Made by a program: the position numbers and the translations under genes
Notes under the pieces: model-generated
Databases searched by the model: none
The model's input: the letters and a program-made list of their open reading frames with translations, nothing else
What the model was told of the DNA's origin: nothing
Source of the DNA: Algoriphagus iocasae
Lineage (GTDB): Bacteria; Bacteroidota; Bacteroidia; Cytophagales; Cyclobacteriaceae
Length of the DNA stretch: 64,000 nt
Direction of reading: 5' to 3'
Assembly (NCBI RefSeq): GCF_014206875.1
Contig: NZ_JACIJO010000001.1
Coordinates: 992,001 to 1,056,000, forward strand
Shown here: piece by piece, positions 1 through 10,176 of the stretch
How the letters are laid out: each line of letters opens with the position of its first letter
Position numbering within the stretch: the stretch's first letter is position 1

Positions 1-820
1 ATGCGAAAGGATTATTGGGTTCCATTTTTAAGCTTTGATTTATCAAATCCAATCCTTCTTCCAGTTGATCAAGATAGATTAAGTAAAGCCCTTTATTATT
101 GTAATAGTACGCCTGGCCTTTATCGATGGCAATTGCTTTATTAACTGCTTCAAGAGCTTTTGAATAATTCCCTTCATCAAAATAAATCATTGACCTCAAA
201 TTGTGAAGATTTGGTTCAGAGGGATTGAAGGTTTCTGCCTCTTCCAAGACTTCTAATGCCAATTCAGGCTTTTTTTCATAATAAAGCAATGTCGCTTTAT
301 TAACTAACAGGTCGGAATTTGATGGATCTAGGCTGACAGCTTTTTCAAATGACGATAGAGCGGCAGGATAGTTTTTGAGCTTTTCCTCGACAAGTCCTTT
401 CAGAAAGAAGGATTTCCAAGATTGGTCATTTAAACTGATCAGCTTCTCAGCGTCTCCTCTTGATTTATAAAATTCACCATTGTCCAGATAAATTAAGCCT
501 CTCTGGAAATAACTTTCAAAATCATCAGGTCTATATTTGATAGCATCCTCTAGTGAATGAATTGCTTCGTCAAGCTGGTTGAGTTTTAACTGCGCCATCG
601 CTTTGTTATAATGAGCATCGAAATAGGCGCTATCCAAATCCAATGCCTCCTCGTAAAATCCAATGGCTGATTTTGGATCATTTTCCTCCATTTTTTCATT
701 GCCTTTCAGCAAGAACCTTCCCTTTTTATCTTCAAGGGAATCACAGGAAAAAAGTATGATTGTAAAAAGGAAAGCAAGGAAATTAACCGCTTTCAGAGGA
801 TTTTTCTTTTGATTTTTCAT
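1..820 (-). CDS. TPR-repeat lipoprotein (3' end beyond window)
   Basis: Reading the minus strand from the ATG at 818-820 gives an open frame to the window edge, 273 residues visible. The N-terminus is a lipoprotein signal: a basic start, a hydrophobic stretch and the lipobox LFSC with Cys at about residue 26. The rest is tetratricopeptide repeat sequence (for example YNKAMAQLKLNQLDEAI and ALSSFEKAVSLDPSN), so a scaffold for protein interactions at the cell envelope is likely. The start overlaps the end of the upstream permease gene by 38 bp, which suggests co-transcription. The C-terminus is missing, so total length is unknown. The specific role cannot be told. Confidence 0.85.
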   Translation of the reverse strand, partial: MKNQKKNPLKAVNFLAFLFTIILFSCDSLEDKKGRFLLKGNEKMEENDPKSAIGFYEEALDLDSAYFDAHYNKAMAQLKLNQLDEAIHSLEDAIKYRPDDFESYFQRGLIYLDNGEFYKSRGDAEKLISLNDQSWKSFFLKGLVEEKLKNYPAALSSFEKAVSLDPSNSDLLVNKATLLYYEKKPELALEVLEEAETFNPSEPNLHNLRSMIYFDEGNYSKALEAVNKAIAIDKGQAYYYNNKGLYLIYLDQLEEGLDLINQSLKMEPNNPFA

Positions 821-1892
821 CCGATCTTTCTTCACCCAACAATAAGGCAAAAGGACTTGTTTGATCACTTAATTCAAATATTTCTCTAAGGATTGCTAAG
901 GTAGGAATAATCAAAACCATTCCTGCAACACCCCAGATAGTTCCACCCACTAAAAGGCCGAGAAATGTAATAAAAGGATTCAGGTTCACATTTCCTCCCA
1001 CAATTTTAGGCGTTAAAATATTCCCTTCTATCAACTGGATCAGTTGATAAGAAACTAAAACTGCAATCGGATAAAACAGACTGTCTTTTGTAAGAAAAGC
1101 ATATACCATCGGCATCAATGCACCGATAAATGGTCCTACGTAAGGAATGATATTGAGGAATGCAGCAATTAAACCAAAGAAGATGGCATGCTTGATACCC
1201 AGCGCTGTAAAAGCCGTGACATTCAAAACTGCCAAAATTCCCATCACTTTTACTACTCCGATGATGTAATTTTGCAGCAGTTTTCTCAGGTTAGTGATTC
1301 TCATTTTGACTAGTTGAGGATCTTTGTCTCGGTAAATCCGGATCATGACCTCCGTCAAATGGTCTCGATATAGCAAAAAGAAAAACATGAACACAGGGAT
1401 CAAAACTGTCCCGGATAATGATCCTACTGTTCTTAATGCAAAGCCTGTAATGTTTGCTCCCTGCTCTTGAAGCAAAGTCTTGATATAATCATCACTGGCT
1501 TTCTCTTCGAAATTTTCATCAATACCAAAATTTGTCATTGTCCATTCATCAATATCCTTCGCGTAGTTGGATAATTTTTCTGAGACATTGTCAAAATCGC
1601 TTGTGAAGTTGGAAATCGTAGTGATGATAAAAACCAATAATCCGACCACGATTGCTATATTCAAAAGCAAAGATAGAACTGCCGAAATGGTTCTCGGTAC
1701 TTTTTTACTCTCCAGCCAATTGCTGAAAGGGGTGAAAAGAACAGCAAAAAAACCTCCCATAAATAATGGAACCAAGAGGCTTTTTCCAACAATAAGAAAG
1801 AAGACAAGAACTATTATGAAAATCAAAACCGATAAGGCTTTGAGATAGGGGGGCATAGTAAAAGATTTTTCTTTCATCTTGTCGGGTTTCAT
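783..1892 (-). CDS. AI-2E family transporter (PerM-like permease)
   Basis: A 369-residue polytopic membrane protein of the AI-2E/PerM family. Two hydrophobic segments lie at about residues 17-60, a soluble loop follows at about 85-155, and further membrane segments run from about 160 to 345. The family signature NIIPYVGPFIGA is present at about residue 244. Family members are often labelled autoinducer-2 exporters, but the substrate of most is unproven and Na+/H+ exchange has been reported for some. The C-terminus is a charged Lys/Glu/Ser tail. The gene overlaps the TPR lipoprotein gene downstream. The family call is firm; the substrate is unknown. Confidence 0.9.
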   Translation of the reverse strand: MKPDKMKEKSFTMPPYLKALSVLIFIIVLVFFLIVGKSLLVPLFMGGFFAVLFTPFSNWLESKKVPRTISAVLSLLLNIAIVVGLLVFIITTISNFTSDFDNVSEKLSNYAKDIDEWTMTNFGIDENFEEKASDDYIKTLLQEQGANITGFALRTVGSLSGTVLIPVFMFFFLLYRDHLTEVMIRIYRDKDPQLVKMRITNLRKLLQNYIIGVVKVMGILAVLNVTAFTALGIKHAIFFGLIAAFLNIIPYVGPFIGALMPMVYAFLTKDSLFYPIAVLVSYQLIQLIEGNILTPKIVGGNVNLNPFITFLGLLVGGTIWGVAGMVLIIPTLAILREIFELSDQTSPFALLLGEERSDEKSKEKSSESG

Positions 1893-1942
1893 TATTGTTT
1901 TACGAAATATAGAAGTTTTTGAAAATAATAAATCTAATGTTC

Positions 1943-3982
1943 TTAATTAGAAGTAATTAAGCCAGCTCTTTTAAGCAAAGCATCTTGTTTTGGTTCTCTT
2001 CCTCTAAATCTTTTGTATAAAATAGATGGGTGTTCGCTACCACCTGCTGACAAAATATTTTTTAAGAATGAATCAGCTGTTTTCTTATCAAAAACTCCAT
2101 TTTCTAAGAAAAGCTCAAATGCATCGGCATCCAAAACTTCAGCCCACTTATAGCTATAATATCCAGCGGAATACCCGCCTTGGAAAATATGTGAAAATGA
2201 AGGGGACATTAGCGTTCCTTCCACTTTTGGAAGCAGATCAGTTTGTTTCATGATCTCGGTTTCAAAAGTTGGGATTGACTCAATTTCTTCTGCTTTTGTG
2301 CTATGATAAGCCATATCCAATAAACCGAAACTTATTTGTCGAAGGGTTTGATATCCCTGTTGGAAATTAGCGGCTTTCTTCAATTTTTCGATTAGGCCTG
2401 CAGGGATCTTTTCACCAGTTTCGTAATGTACTGCAAAGAGATCTAAGCAATCTTTTTCGTAGCACCAGTTTTCGAAAATCTGAGAAGGCAGCTCTACAAA
2501 GTCCCAATAAACGCTAGTGCCGGAGAGTGATTCATAAGTGGTATTAGCTAGCATTCCATGCAATGCATGTCCAAACTCATGGAACAAAGTGGTGACTTCG
2601 TTGAAAGTCAATAAACTCGGTTTGGTTTTGGTTGGCTTTGTGAAATTGCAAACAATTGAAACGTGAGGTCTTTTGCTTACCCCGTTCACATTGCTTTGGC
2701 CACGATAACTGGTCATCCAGGCACCATTTCTTTTCCCTGGTCTAGGGAAATAATCTGCATAAAACACCGCAATATGCTTCCCATTTGCATCTTTTACTTC
2801 ATAGGCAAGTACATCTGGGTGGTAAACTGGAATTTCTTTATTCGGGATAAATTCAAGCCCAAATAATTTCTTGGCAGTCAAGAAAACTCCTGAAATCACT
2901 TTTTCTAGCTGAAAATATGGTCTCAAAAGTTCATCATCGATCGCATATTTTTCCTTTTTTAGCAACTCAGAATAATAAGAGAAATCCCATTTTTTCAACT
3001 CAGTGATTCCATCAGTTTTCTTGGCAAATTCGGTGAGTTCAGCTAATTCCTGTTCTGCTTTAGGCTTTGCTTTTTCAAGTAAGGATTCTAAAAATTCAGT
3101 CACTTCACCCGGACTTTTTGCCATTCTTTCTGCCAAAATAAATTCAGCATGATTTTTAAATCCCAAAAGTTGAGCTCTTTTCTCCTTTAATTGAAGGATG
3201 TCTTTGATAATCTGCTGGTTGTCCAACTCATCTCCTTTGGAGCATTTGGTGTTGTATGCATAAAATAAAAGTTTTCGCAATTCCCTGTTTTTGGCATAGG
3301 TAAGTGCCGGAACATAGCTAGGATAGTCAAGTGTAAATGCCCATTTTCCGGGCTGACCTTTTTCTTCTGCAATCTGGGCTGCTGCTTCTTTGATGCCTTC
3401 AGGAAGCCCTTCTACAGCATTTTCTTCTGATTCAAAATGAACAAATTTATTGGTCTCTTCTAGTACATTCTCACCAAATTTCAAGCTTAACTGTGCAAGT
3501 TCCTGATCTATAGTCCGGAGAATTTCTCCCTGCTCAGGGGTAAGTTTTGCTCCATTTCTAACAAATGATTTATAAGTCTTATCCAGCAAAGTAACTTGTT
3601 CAGGATTTAGATCAAGTTGATCTTTTGATTCAAAAACTGAAGCTACTTTTTGGAATAAAACCGGGTCAAGTAATATGTCATTAGAATGCTGAGTCAAAAG
3701 GGGAGAAATTTCTCTTGCCAACTTTTGAAGTTCAGGACTGGTTTCTGCGGAATTTAAATTGAAAAATATTGAGCTGATCGTTCCCAGTTTTTCTCCGGAT
3801 TGATCCATCGCTTCAATGGTGTTTTCGAATGTTGGATTTTCCTTATTCTTGATGTTTTCGATCTCCAGTTTTGCTTCGTCGATCGCGATTTTTATAGCAG
3901 GAAGATAATCTTCGGTTTTAATTGTTGAAAAAGGAGCTGTATCAAATGGAGTGGCAAAATTTGCCAATAATGGGTTTTGCAT
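1943..3982 (-). CDS. M3 family metallopeptidase (oligopeptidase / peptidyl-dipeptidase)
   Basis: A 679-residue cytosolic zinc peptidase of family M3 (Dcp/OpdA type). The zinc site HEFGHALHG lies near residue 468, and the third ligand Glu is in the following segment (DFVELPSQ). No signal peptide is visible and the length matches the usual ~680 residues. Such enzymes degrade short peptides in the cytoplasm and recycle signal-peptide fragments. Dcp (removes C-terminal dipeptides) and oligopeptidase A (endo-acting) cannot be separated by reading alone, so no gene symbol is given. It starts 24 bp after the stop of the upstream minus-strand gene and may share its transcript. Confidence 0.93.
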   Translation of the reverse strand: MQNPLLANFATPFDTAPFSTIKTEDYLPAIKIAIDEAKLEIENIKNKENPTFENTIEAMDQSGEKLGTISSIFFNLNSAETSPELQKLAREISPLLTQHSNDILLDPVLFQKVASVFESKDQLDLNPEQVTLLDKTYKSFVRNGAKLTPEQGEILRTIDQELAQLSLKFGENVLEETNKFVHFESEENAVEGLPEGIKEAAAQIAEEKGQPGKWAFTLDYPSYVPALTYAKNRELRKLLFYAYNTKCSKGDELDNQQIIKDILQLKEKRAQLLGFKNHAEFILAERMAKSPGEVTEFLESLLEKAKPKAEQELAELTEFAKKTDGITELKKWDFSYYSELLKKEKYAIDDELLRPYFQLEKVISGVFLTAKKLFGLEFIPNKEIPVYHPDVLAYEVKDANGKHIAVFYADYFPRPGKRNGAWMTSYRGQSNVNGVSKRPHVSIVCNFTKPTKTKPSLLTFNEVTTLFHEFGHALHGMLANTTYESLSGTSVYWDFVELPSQIFENWCYEKDCLDLFAVHYETGEKIPAGLIEKLKKAANFQQGYQTLRQISFGLLDMAYHSTKAEEIESIPTFETEIMKQTDLLPKVEGTLMSPSFSHIFQGGYSAGYYSYKWAEVLDADAFELFLENGVFDKKTADSFLKNILSAGGSEHPSILYKRFRGREPKQDALLKRAGLITSN

Positions 3983-4006
3983 AAAATAAGAAACTTATGT
4001 GTTTTG

Positions 4007-5383
4007 TTAAGATGAAGATTCCCAAATAGGATCCATCAAATGACCTGACTTTTTTAATTCTGCCTCTAATCTACCAATTTGATCTTTAAAGCTTTCCCAC
4101 ATCCAGACCGCATGTGGAATTTTTTTGGCTTCTTCATGATGAAACCTAAAAAGATCAAACTGACCCAAACCAAAATATGACTCAGCTTGATTCACTGTAA
4201 TCCAAAATTTTTGATTTGAATAATATTCCTTTAACTCCTCAGATTCCTTAGAGTTTGATTTTAGAGCTGCATCTCCTTTTTCTTTGGACAAAATTATCTG
4301 CCAATCTTTTTCGCAGAGAAATAATACTCGTTTCCAAGTTCTTTGTGCAAACACCAAATCGGCAATTCTTTCCTTTTCTTTAGTACTCAACCCTGAGTTT
4401 GCTCTATACACATATGTAATTGCAAGGTTAATACCATTGTATCGGTTGTTGAGTAGATAATAACTCCTTTGGAAGAAAAGAATTGAGTTTTCTAAATGAA
4501 TATCTCCCTCACCGCATTCATAAAGTTTCTTTTCTATTGCACCAGCAGTAGATACTGTTTCAGGATCATTGGTATGAGCTAGGTTGATCGATTTTAAAAG
4601 CTCTAAAGATTGGTATAAAGATGTGATTAAATCTGGTTTTGCAGCCTTATAAGTGCAAAATGCTAGTCTATGAATTAAATATGAATCACGCTGGGATTGA
4701 TTACTATTTGAAATTAATACTGCGGACTGGAATAAATCCCGTGCTTTTTCAAATTCTTTAATTTCTACAGCATTTTCTGCCTCTTGAATTATCAGAGAAA
4801 GGGCTTTGCCTTTTTCCTCATGTATTGATGGCTCAATGGCAGTAGTTTTATTTATTGAATCTTCTATTTCCTGCTGAGTTTTTGGAGGAATCAATGAGCT
4901 TAAATAAGTATAAACAGGACTATCTGATTCATTTTTGTCAATCACCTCTTCAATTAGGTTTCCTAAGGCTATTCTGAATCTTTCTACTTCCTCATAATCT
5001 ATTGCATCACCCAAATGTTTGTATTTTGATATGAGAATGTGGTTGAGATCAAATGGATAAATCAATTTGTCTTCGGAAATGACTATGGTAGTATAGGGTC
5101 TTAAAGCATGTCTTATCCCAAGTTCATATAAAGCATTCGGGTTCGCTGTAGACAAGTCCGCTATTACCAAATCCGCTTTTAAAAGCTCCTTATACATCTG
5201 AACATCAATAGAACCTGAATGTGTGATTTCATCTGCTCTGAGACATTCTATTCCTTTGCTTTCAACAACAGGTTTAATCAATAATCGATAAGATTTATTG
5301 AGGTCTAATTTTCTCCCATTCACATAATCTGTTTTGATGCCGAAACCCATCACTACAAAACACCTTTTCTTGCCTTCCTTCAT
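4007..5383 (-). CDS. TIR/NDT-like N-terminal domain plus TRAFs-binding-type repeat region
   Basis: A 458-residue soluble protein. Residues 1-150 form an alpha/beta nucleotide-binding-like domain: strand CFVVMGFG (8-15), then DLVIADLS (71-78) and NALYELGIRHA (83-93). The pattern resembles nucleoside 2-deoxyribosyltransferase, TIR and SLOG folds, and Glu87 is the candidate catalytic residue. The remainder (about 190-440) is helical and TPR-like, as in proteins annotated DUF4071 / TRAFs-binding domain. Related sensor-effector architectures occur in stress and antiphage systems, but no partner gene is visible here and the neighbours are housekeeping. The function is unknown; the domain reading is from motifs only. 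Confidence 0.75.
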   Translation of the reverse strand: MKEGKKRCFVVMGFGIKTDYVNGRKLDLNKSYRLLIKPVVESKGIECLRADEITHSGSIDVQMYKELLKADLVIADLSTANPNALYELGIRHALRPYTTIVISEDKLIYPFDLNHILISKYKHLGDAIDYEEVERFRIALGNLIEEVIDKNESDSPVYTYLSSLIPPKTQQEIEDSINKTTAIEPSIHEEKGKALSLIIQEAENAVEIKEFEKARDLFQSAVLISNSNQSQRDSYLIHRLAFCTYKAAKPDLITSLYQSLELLKSINLAHTNDPETVSTAGAIEKKLYECGEGDIHLENSILFFQRSYYLLNNRYNGINLAITYVYRANSGLSTKEKERIADLVFAQRTWKRVLFLCEKDWQIILSKEKGDAALKSNSKESEELKEYYSNQKFWITVNQAESYFGLGQFDLFRFHHEEAKKIPHAVWMWESFKDQIGRLEAELKKSGHLMDPIWESSS

Positions 5384-5521
5384 AGTGCAAAAAATTTTAT
5401 TGTTATCTAATTCAAATATTTCAAAATGTAAGAGTTTTTAAAATCAAAATTTCAAAATAATATTGTAAAAAACACAAAAATAGTTTGAGATATTTTTGAA
5501 AAGTTTAAAAGGAATTAAAAA

Positions 5522-5549
5522 AAAGAGCTTCCTATTTTGGAAGCTCTTT
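5522..5549 (-). terminator. Rho-independent terminator after the zinc metalloprotease gene
   Basis: Arms AAAGAGCTTCC (5522-5532) and GGAAGCTCTTT (5539-5549) form a perfect 11-bp stem with a 6-nt loop. On the minus strand the stem is followed by a run of T. It lies 19 bp past the stop codon of the DUF5117-type protease. Confidence 0.88.
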
Positions 5550-5567
5550 CAAGGTTTTTATATGAAA

Positions 5568-8003
5568 TTAATAGTCAAAGTCGCAAGACATTGATTCTGA
5601 TCCAATTGGTGAACCATCAGGAGCTTTTAAAGTTTCCTGAACGGTCAATTCCACCGGAAGATCCAAAAATGCATTAATCTTTGCAGCCAAATAATTAGAA
5701 TGCTGAGCTAGCAACGCATTTGAAGATCTAGAGGAAAGTTTACTGTTCCCATTTGCAAGTTTCTCTAGTTGTGCTCTAGTAATTGCTCTCACAGTATTGG
5801 ATGCATCCGCACTTTTAGCTAAAGCGATTAATTGATCTACCATTTTGGTTTCGGTCATCATTTTTATTTCTGATTGGAGTCCAGATGGAAGAGAGGATGA
5901 GAAAATCTCATTGCTTACTTTGTCTAAAATCGCCTGATAGCCAGGTAGGTCTTTGTTTTGTAATTGCTGTAAATACATTCTATTGACTCTTGCTACATCA
6001 AAAAGGAATGATAGCGTCAGATCTACCACTGTCTCAGCTGGAGCGATAGGATCGAAGGTAGGACCAGTTCTGGATACAAATGTTTCTCTTGTTCTGCCAT
6101 ATCCATAAGGTCTTGGAGGGATCAGAGCTAAGATATGAGCAGGAACTTCCAATTGGCTTGGAGAGATGGTAAGTAAAAGTGCATCCAAAGCATCTTGTTG
6201 GTCTTTTGCTGAAATCCAGCTGTGGGTTGGTTGGTTGTCACCTTTTACCTTATAGCTGTAATCCAAGCCTCCTACTACTTTGGTGGTTGCTTCTACTTGG
6301 TATCTGTGCATTAAGAAAAGAGGAACCAAAACCTCTTCCAACATGGCTTCTGGAGTTCCATTTGGAATTGCATTTAAGCCAAAAGAAGCCAATTTATTTT
6401 TTCGAAGAGAAAGCATTCTTTCTAATTCAGTAGAGGCCGAAGCTCCATTATCCCATAAATGCGAACGTGGGTGAGCGCCACTTGGGTCTCTTGAATCTGA
6501 ATCAGTTATGAATTCGTATCCAGCAGCGTAGGTGTCTTCCAAGGTTTTATTCAAGAACTCTTCCTCAGTCATTCCAGAAGGAACTGTGCCGTAACCATAT
6601 TTGATAGCCCATTTGTCCCATTCGCCGATTTTCTGGTCGTATGCTGTATATAAATCCAATTCACCATTTGCATTTTGAGTGATAACAGGATAAGGGTAAT
6701 CCATCACGGAAGATCTTCCTTCGGCAGAAGTGGCGTAGCTATGAGCCAATCCAATGGTATGACCAATTTCATGGGCAGAAAGCTGTCTCAAACGATCTAA
6801 TGCAAGCTTTAGCATTTTAGGATCAGGTTCATCACCATTCTCATAAGGTTGAATCAAACCCTGAGCAATCAAATAGTCCTGACGAACTCGAAGAGAACCT
6901 AAAGAAACATGTCCTTTGATAATTTCTCCTGTTCTTGGGTCTCTGACACTGCTTCCATAAGACCATCCTCTGGTAGATCTGTGAACCCACTGGACCACAT
7001 TGTATCTCACATCCATCAAATCCATTCCTTCAGGAGCCAATTCTACTCTAAAAGCATTCTTAAATCCTGCTGCTTCAAATGCTTGACTCCAGTAATTCCC
7101 TCCTTCAATCAATGCAGAAGCTACTGGTTCTGGTGTTCCTCGATCCAGGTAATAAACAATTGGCTCTACAACTTCAGAAACAGCGGCACTTGGATCAGTT
7201 TTTTCCAAACGGTGTCTGGAAATAAATCTTTTGACGATAGGCTCTGTAATTGGAGTTGTGAAATCCATGTAGCTGATAGAAAAATATCCGCCTCTTGGAT
7301 CAAATTCTCTTTTCTCATAATCCAAATCTGGCAATTCGATAAAAGAATGTCTCTGACGAACAGTCACGGCATCAGATCCGGGTGTAACAGAACTCAACTC
7401 TCTACCGGTGATTTGACCTGTCAAAGTGATCACAGCTTCTACTTCTGTGTTTTTTGGGAAATTCTTGGTGGTTGGGTAGTATAGGCTAGAGCGACTTGCA
7501 TCTGTTCTGAATGTTCCTTGACGACTTCTGCTCAATCTAGATCCAACGCCATGAGTATCTTCCATGTAGAATTTTGTCGCTTCGACAATGTAAGAGTCTC
7601 CATTTTTTTGGGAGACATCAAATCCCCAAAGAGTGGATTCTGCGAAAGCATCTCTAATCGATTTTACTTCAGCTGGATTGTCAGAATAGGCTCGATAATC
7701 GTAATTCTTCTGGACTAAAAAGATTTTATTTCCGGTCTTTCTAAATTCAACAATTCTTGTTTGACCTAATTGACCTCTATCAAGTCCAAGGTCATTGGAC
7801 CCAACACCTGCTGTCAAAGAGCTGACGTAAAGAAATTCCTTTTCGAGATCCTCGATTTCCAGATAGATTTTACCTTTTTCTTCGTCGAGATAGAAATCGA
7901 CAAATCCTTCCATTTTGGTGAATTTGCTCAAATCCACCTCCTGGGCAATTGCCGACGATAGGGTGAGTAGTAAAATGAAACTTGCGTAAAGTATTTTTTT
8001 CAT
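5568..8003 (-). CDS. Secreted zinc-dependent metalloprotease (DUF5117/DUF4953 type)
   Basis: An 811-residue protein with an N-terminal signal peptide (MKKILYASFILLLTL...SAIAQ). The ATG at 8001-8003 is preferred over an in-frame ATG seven codons upstream because it places the signal peptide at the start. The zinc motif HEIGHTIGLAH begins at His411 and is followed by a Met-turn-like segment (SVMDYPYP), giving a metzincin-like HExxHxxGxxH site. The N-terminal part is beta-rich, as in the DUF5117/DUF5118 domains found with this peptidase type in Bacteroidota. It probably acts in the periplasm or outside the cell; the substrate is unknown. A strong terminator follows. Confidence 0.9.
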   Translation of the reverse strand: MKKILYASFILLLTLSSAIAQEVDLSKFTKMEGFVDFYLDEEKGKIYLEIEDLEKEFLYVSSLTAGVGSNDLGLDRGQLGQTRIVEFRKTGNKIFLVQKNYDYRAYSDNPAEVKSIRDAFAESTLWGFDVSQKNGDSYIVEATKFYMEDTHGVGSRLSRSRQGTFRTDASRSSLYYPTTKNFPKNTEVEAVITLTGQITGRELSSVTPGSDAVTVRQRHSFIELPDLDYEKREFDPRGGYFSISYMDFTTPITEPIVKRFISRHRLEKTDPSAAVSEVVEPIVYYLDRGTPEPVASALIEGGNYWSQAFEAAGFKNAFRVELAPEGMDLMDVRYNVVQWVHRSTRGWSYGSSVRDPRTGEIIKGHVSLGSLRVRQDYLIAQGLIQPYENGDEPDPKMLKLALDRLRQLSAHEIGHTIGLAHSYATSAEGRSSVMDYPYPVITQNANGELDLYTAYDQKIGEWDKWAIKYGYGTVPSGMTEEEFLNKTLEDTYAAGYEFITDSDSRDPSGAHPRSHLWDNGASASTELERMLSLRKNKLASFGLNAIPNGTPEAMLEEVLVPLFLMHRYQVEATTKVVGGLDYSYKVKGDNQPTHSWISAKDQQDALDALLLTISPSQLEVPAHILALIPPRPYGYGRTRETFVSRTGPTFDPIAPAETVVDLTLSFLFDVARVNRMYLQQLQNKDLPGYQAILDKVSNEIFSSSLPSGLQSEIKMMTETKMVDQLIALAKSADASNTVRAITRAQLEKLANGNSKLSSRSSNALLAQHSNYLAAKINAFLDLPVELTVQETLKAPDGSPIGSESMSCDFDY

Positions 8004-8067
8004 GGTATAGTGGTTTGTTGACAAATTATTAAAAAAACAGGCTCAAAATTGTACCATTGATGGAAAA

Positions 8068-10176
8068 TTAATGATGGAGCATGTATCTGATTAAAAAAGT
8101 GGTTTCTGTTATGTGGGAAGAGTCGATTGTTTGAAGACCTGATCCGATCTGATCCCGATCTGAATAGCTTGTTCTAGCAAACCGAAAATAGGCAGTGAGT
8201 TGTGTGTTAAATTTGTATTGCCCCAAAAAATAATAGCGCATTCCCTGACCTGAAAATGCCGGGACGGAAAAGGCCCAAAGGACATTGTTTTCAAAGGCAT
8301 ATTGTCTGTTGTCATAATTATCCGTGTCAAAAAGAGCGAATCGTGTTGTGAATTTCCAGTTGTCTCGTGCGTATTGAAAGTCCTGAAGTACCATAAATCC
8401 GTAGGATTTTTCTGAATTGAATTCCACTCGACTTCCTAAAATTCTAGATCTTATAAAAACTTGTTTTGAGAGTTGGTATTCTAGGCTCAACATGCCATTT
8501 GATTTCTTAATCGGAGAAACTAAGTAGGGGATAGCAGACTCTCCAGTATCTGATAAATTTCTTTCTTTTTGTTCAGTGCGGAGTTGGATAAAAGTCAGGA
8601 GAGTTTTAGATGGAGAATAGGAAATTCTAGCTAGCCATTCAAATCCCTTGGAAGGGGAATAGACTCGATATCGCAACCAAGGAAATCTGAAAAAGTCATA
8701 ATACGCATTGAGTTTCCACTGCCTAGTTGGTTGATATTCCATTCCGAGGTAAACTCCTCGCTCATTGATAGACCGGGTTCCTTCGGAAAATGAATTACCG
8801 TAAAGGCTATGAAAATCACGATCGTAATTCCTCCAAACCATTGACAAATTGAACTCTTTGCTTAAGCTGGTGATGAATCCTATTACAGAACCTTTACCAA
8901 GTGATTTAGATATTCCAGTTTCTCCAAATAGAAAGAAGTTTTTCCAGTTATAATTAAAATAAAAACTCCCCACCCAATTCGATTGTCCAGAGAAATCAAA
9001 TTGATTATAAACAGTGGGAGTTTTGATCCAAGGTTTGTCAAATCTTGTAGATAAAAAGTTTCCGCCTATTGAAAGTTTTTTGGATAAGGAATATTGTGTA
9101 TTTCCTCCAATCGAAACCTCTCGAAATTTAGCTTTAGTAGAAATTTCACTGGCTGTCCGATGAAGCCCACTTTGGCTTAGGCTAGAAATTGTTTCAAATA
9201 CATTTTCCAGACTATCTCTTTCAAGCGAGGATCTGCCATCTCTGGGGGCAAGAGAGGTGATGATCGTGCCCTGCCATTTTCCAGATTGATAAGTAGCTCC
9301 TAATCCTCTGAAAAATCCAAACTCCATCGCAGCAGTGTAAGGGAGGATGCCTACACTACTTTTTCTGACGGTTGGAACAGTTTCAGCTCCTTTGCCCAAA
9401 GAATAGCCCGCACCAAACACCAATCCCTGTCCAAATTGAACCTGATAATCACCCACACTGATGACTTTCCAGTTTCTTACTTGATACTTGGTGAAATGAA
9501 AAGAGAAAAAATTAAACCCATATCTATTCGATTTTGGGTCCCAGATAAATTGTTCCCCAGCATCTTTATCCAAAGTGATTCCAAGACTGAAATCTCTTGC
9601 ATGTTGGATTCTAAATCTTAAATAAAGATCATTTGGCCCACCCAAATACCGGGAATTTGGTTGTCCTGAACTAGAACTATCTGCTGTTGTGAACCCTTTT
9701 CGAGTTTCCAAAACTCTTCTATGGCGAAATAGTAAATATCCTTGTTCCTCATCAATAATCCTTCTAATCAATCCTTTGGAATAAGAATTCCCATTGTTTC
9801 CTAAAGTAATGAATGGCAAAATCTGTTGTATTGTTTCTGGACTGAGATCGGGAACAGCTTGAAGTTCATAAAGTGAGAGAAAAGGTCCATATTTCTCACG
9901 ATAGGAAATGATGGAATTGATTTGGCTGGGATTCAAAAGATAACTTGCCTGAAGGATTTCAGCATCTGCGAGGTTAATGTTTATTGGATTTGAATAAAGC
10001 TGAAAAAGCACCTCGTAAATAGCTGCATAATCTAGGTCTTCCTCCTGAACAGGAAATAACCGTTCTACTAATTTTTCTGTGTCAATTTGACCTTGAGGCG
10101 GATTCTGAGCATAAATAGAATAGGTAAGTAGTAAAGTGGAAATACATAGGGCAATATGTAGTTTCCTCAATCCCAT
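8068..10176 (-). CDS. Helix-hairpin-helix protein with outer-membrane beta-barrel
   Basis: 702 residues. A signal peptide (cleavage after YSIYAQ) is followed at about residues 75-125 by a ComEA-like helix-hairpin-helix region (NINLADAEILQASYLL, then ISYREKYGPFLSLYELQAVPDL). The rest is rich in alternating aromatic/polar strands ending in an aromatic-rich C-terminal strand, as in outer-membrane barrels. The HhH region resembles DNA-binding modules of competence proteins, but it may only be a structural motif here. The start overlaps the upstream porin-like gene by 10 bp, so the two are translationally coupled. This arrangement is common in Bacteroidota and the function is not established. Confidence 0.82.
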   Translation of the reverse strand: MGLRKLHIALCISTLLLTYSIYAQNPPQGQIDTEKLVERLFPVQEEDLDYAAIYEVLFQLYSNPININLADAEILQASYLLNPSQINSIISYREKYGPFLSLYELQAVPDLSPETIQQILPFITLGNNGNSYSKGLIRRIIDEEQGYLLFRHRRVLETRKGFTTADSSSSGQPNSRYLGGPNDLYLRFRIQHARDFSLGITLDKDAGEQFIWDPKSNRYGFNFFSFHFTKYQVRNWKVISVGDYQVQFGQGLVFGAGYSLGKGAETVPTVRKSSVGILPYTAAMEFGFFRGLGATYQSGKWQGTIITSLAPRDGRSSLERDSLENVFETISSLSQSGLHRTASEISTKAKFREVSIGGNTQYSLSKKLSIGGNFLSTRFDKPWIKTPTVYNQFDFSGQSNWVGSFYFNYNWKNFFLFGETGISKSLGKGSVIGFITSLSKEFNLSMVWRNYDRDFHSLYGNSFSEGTRSINERGVYLGMEYQPTRQWKLNAYYDFFRFPWLRYRVYSPSKGFEWLARISYSPSKTLLTFIQLRTEQKERNLSDTGESAIPYLVSPIKKSNGMLSLEYQLSKQVFIRSRILGSRVEFNSEKSYGFMVLQDFQYARDNWKFTTRFALFDTDNYDNRQYAFENNVLWAFSVPAFSGQGMRYYFLGQYKFNTQLTAYFRFARTSYSDRDQIGSGLQTIDSSHITETTFLIRYMLHH

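Noticed and set aside
6909..7484. 191-codon open frame antisense to the DUF5117-type protease gene
   Set aside because: It lies wholly inside a confident gene on the other strand, its product has no domain pattern or plausible start, and it is rich in Ser/Cys/Phe as expected of a shadow frame.
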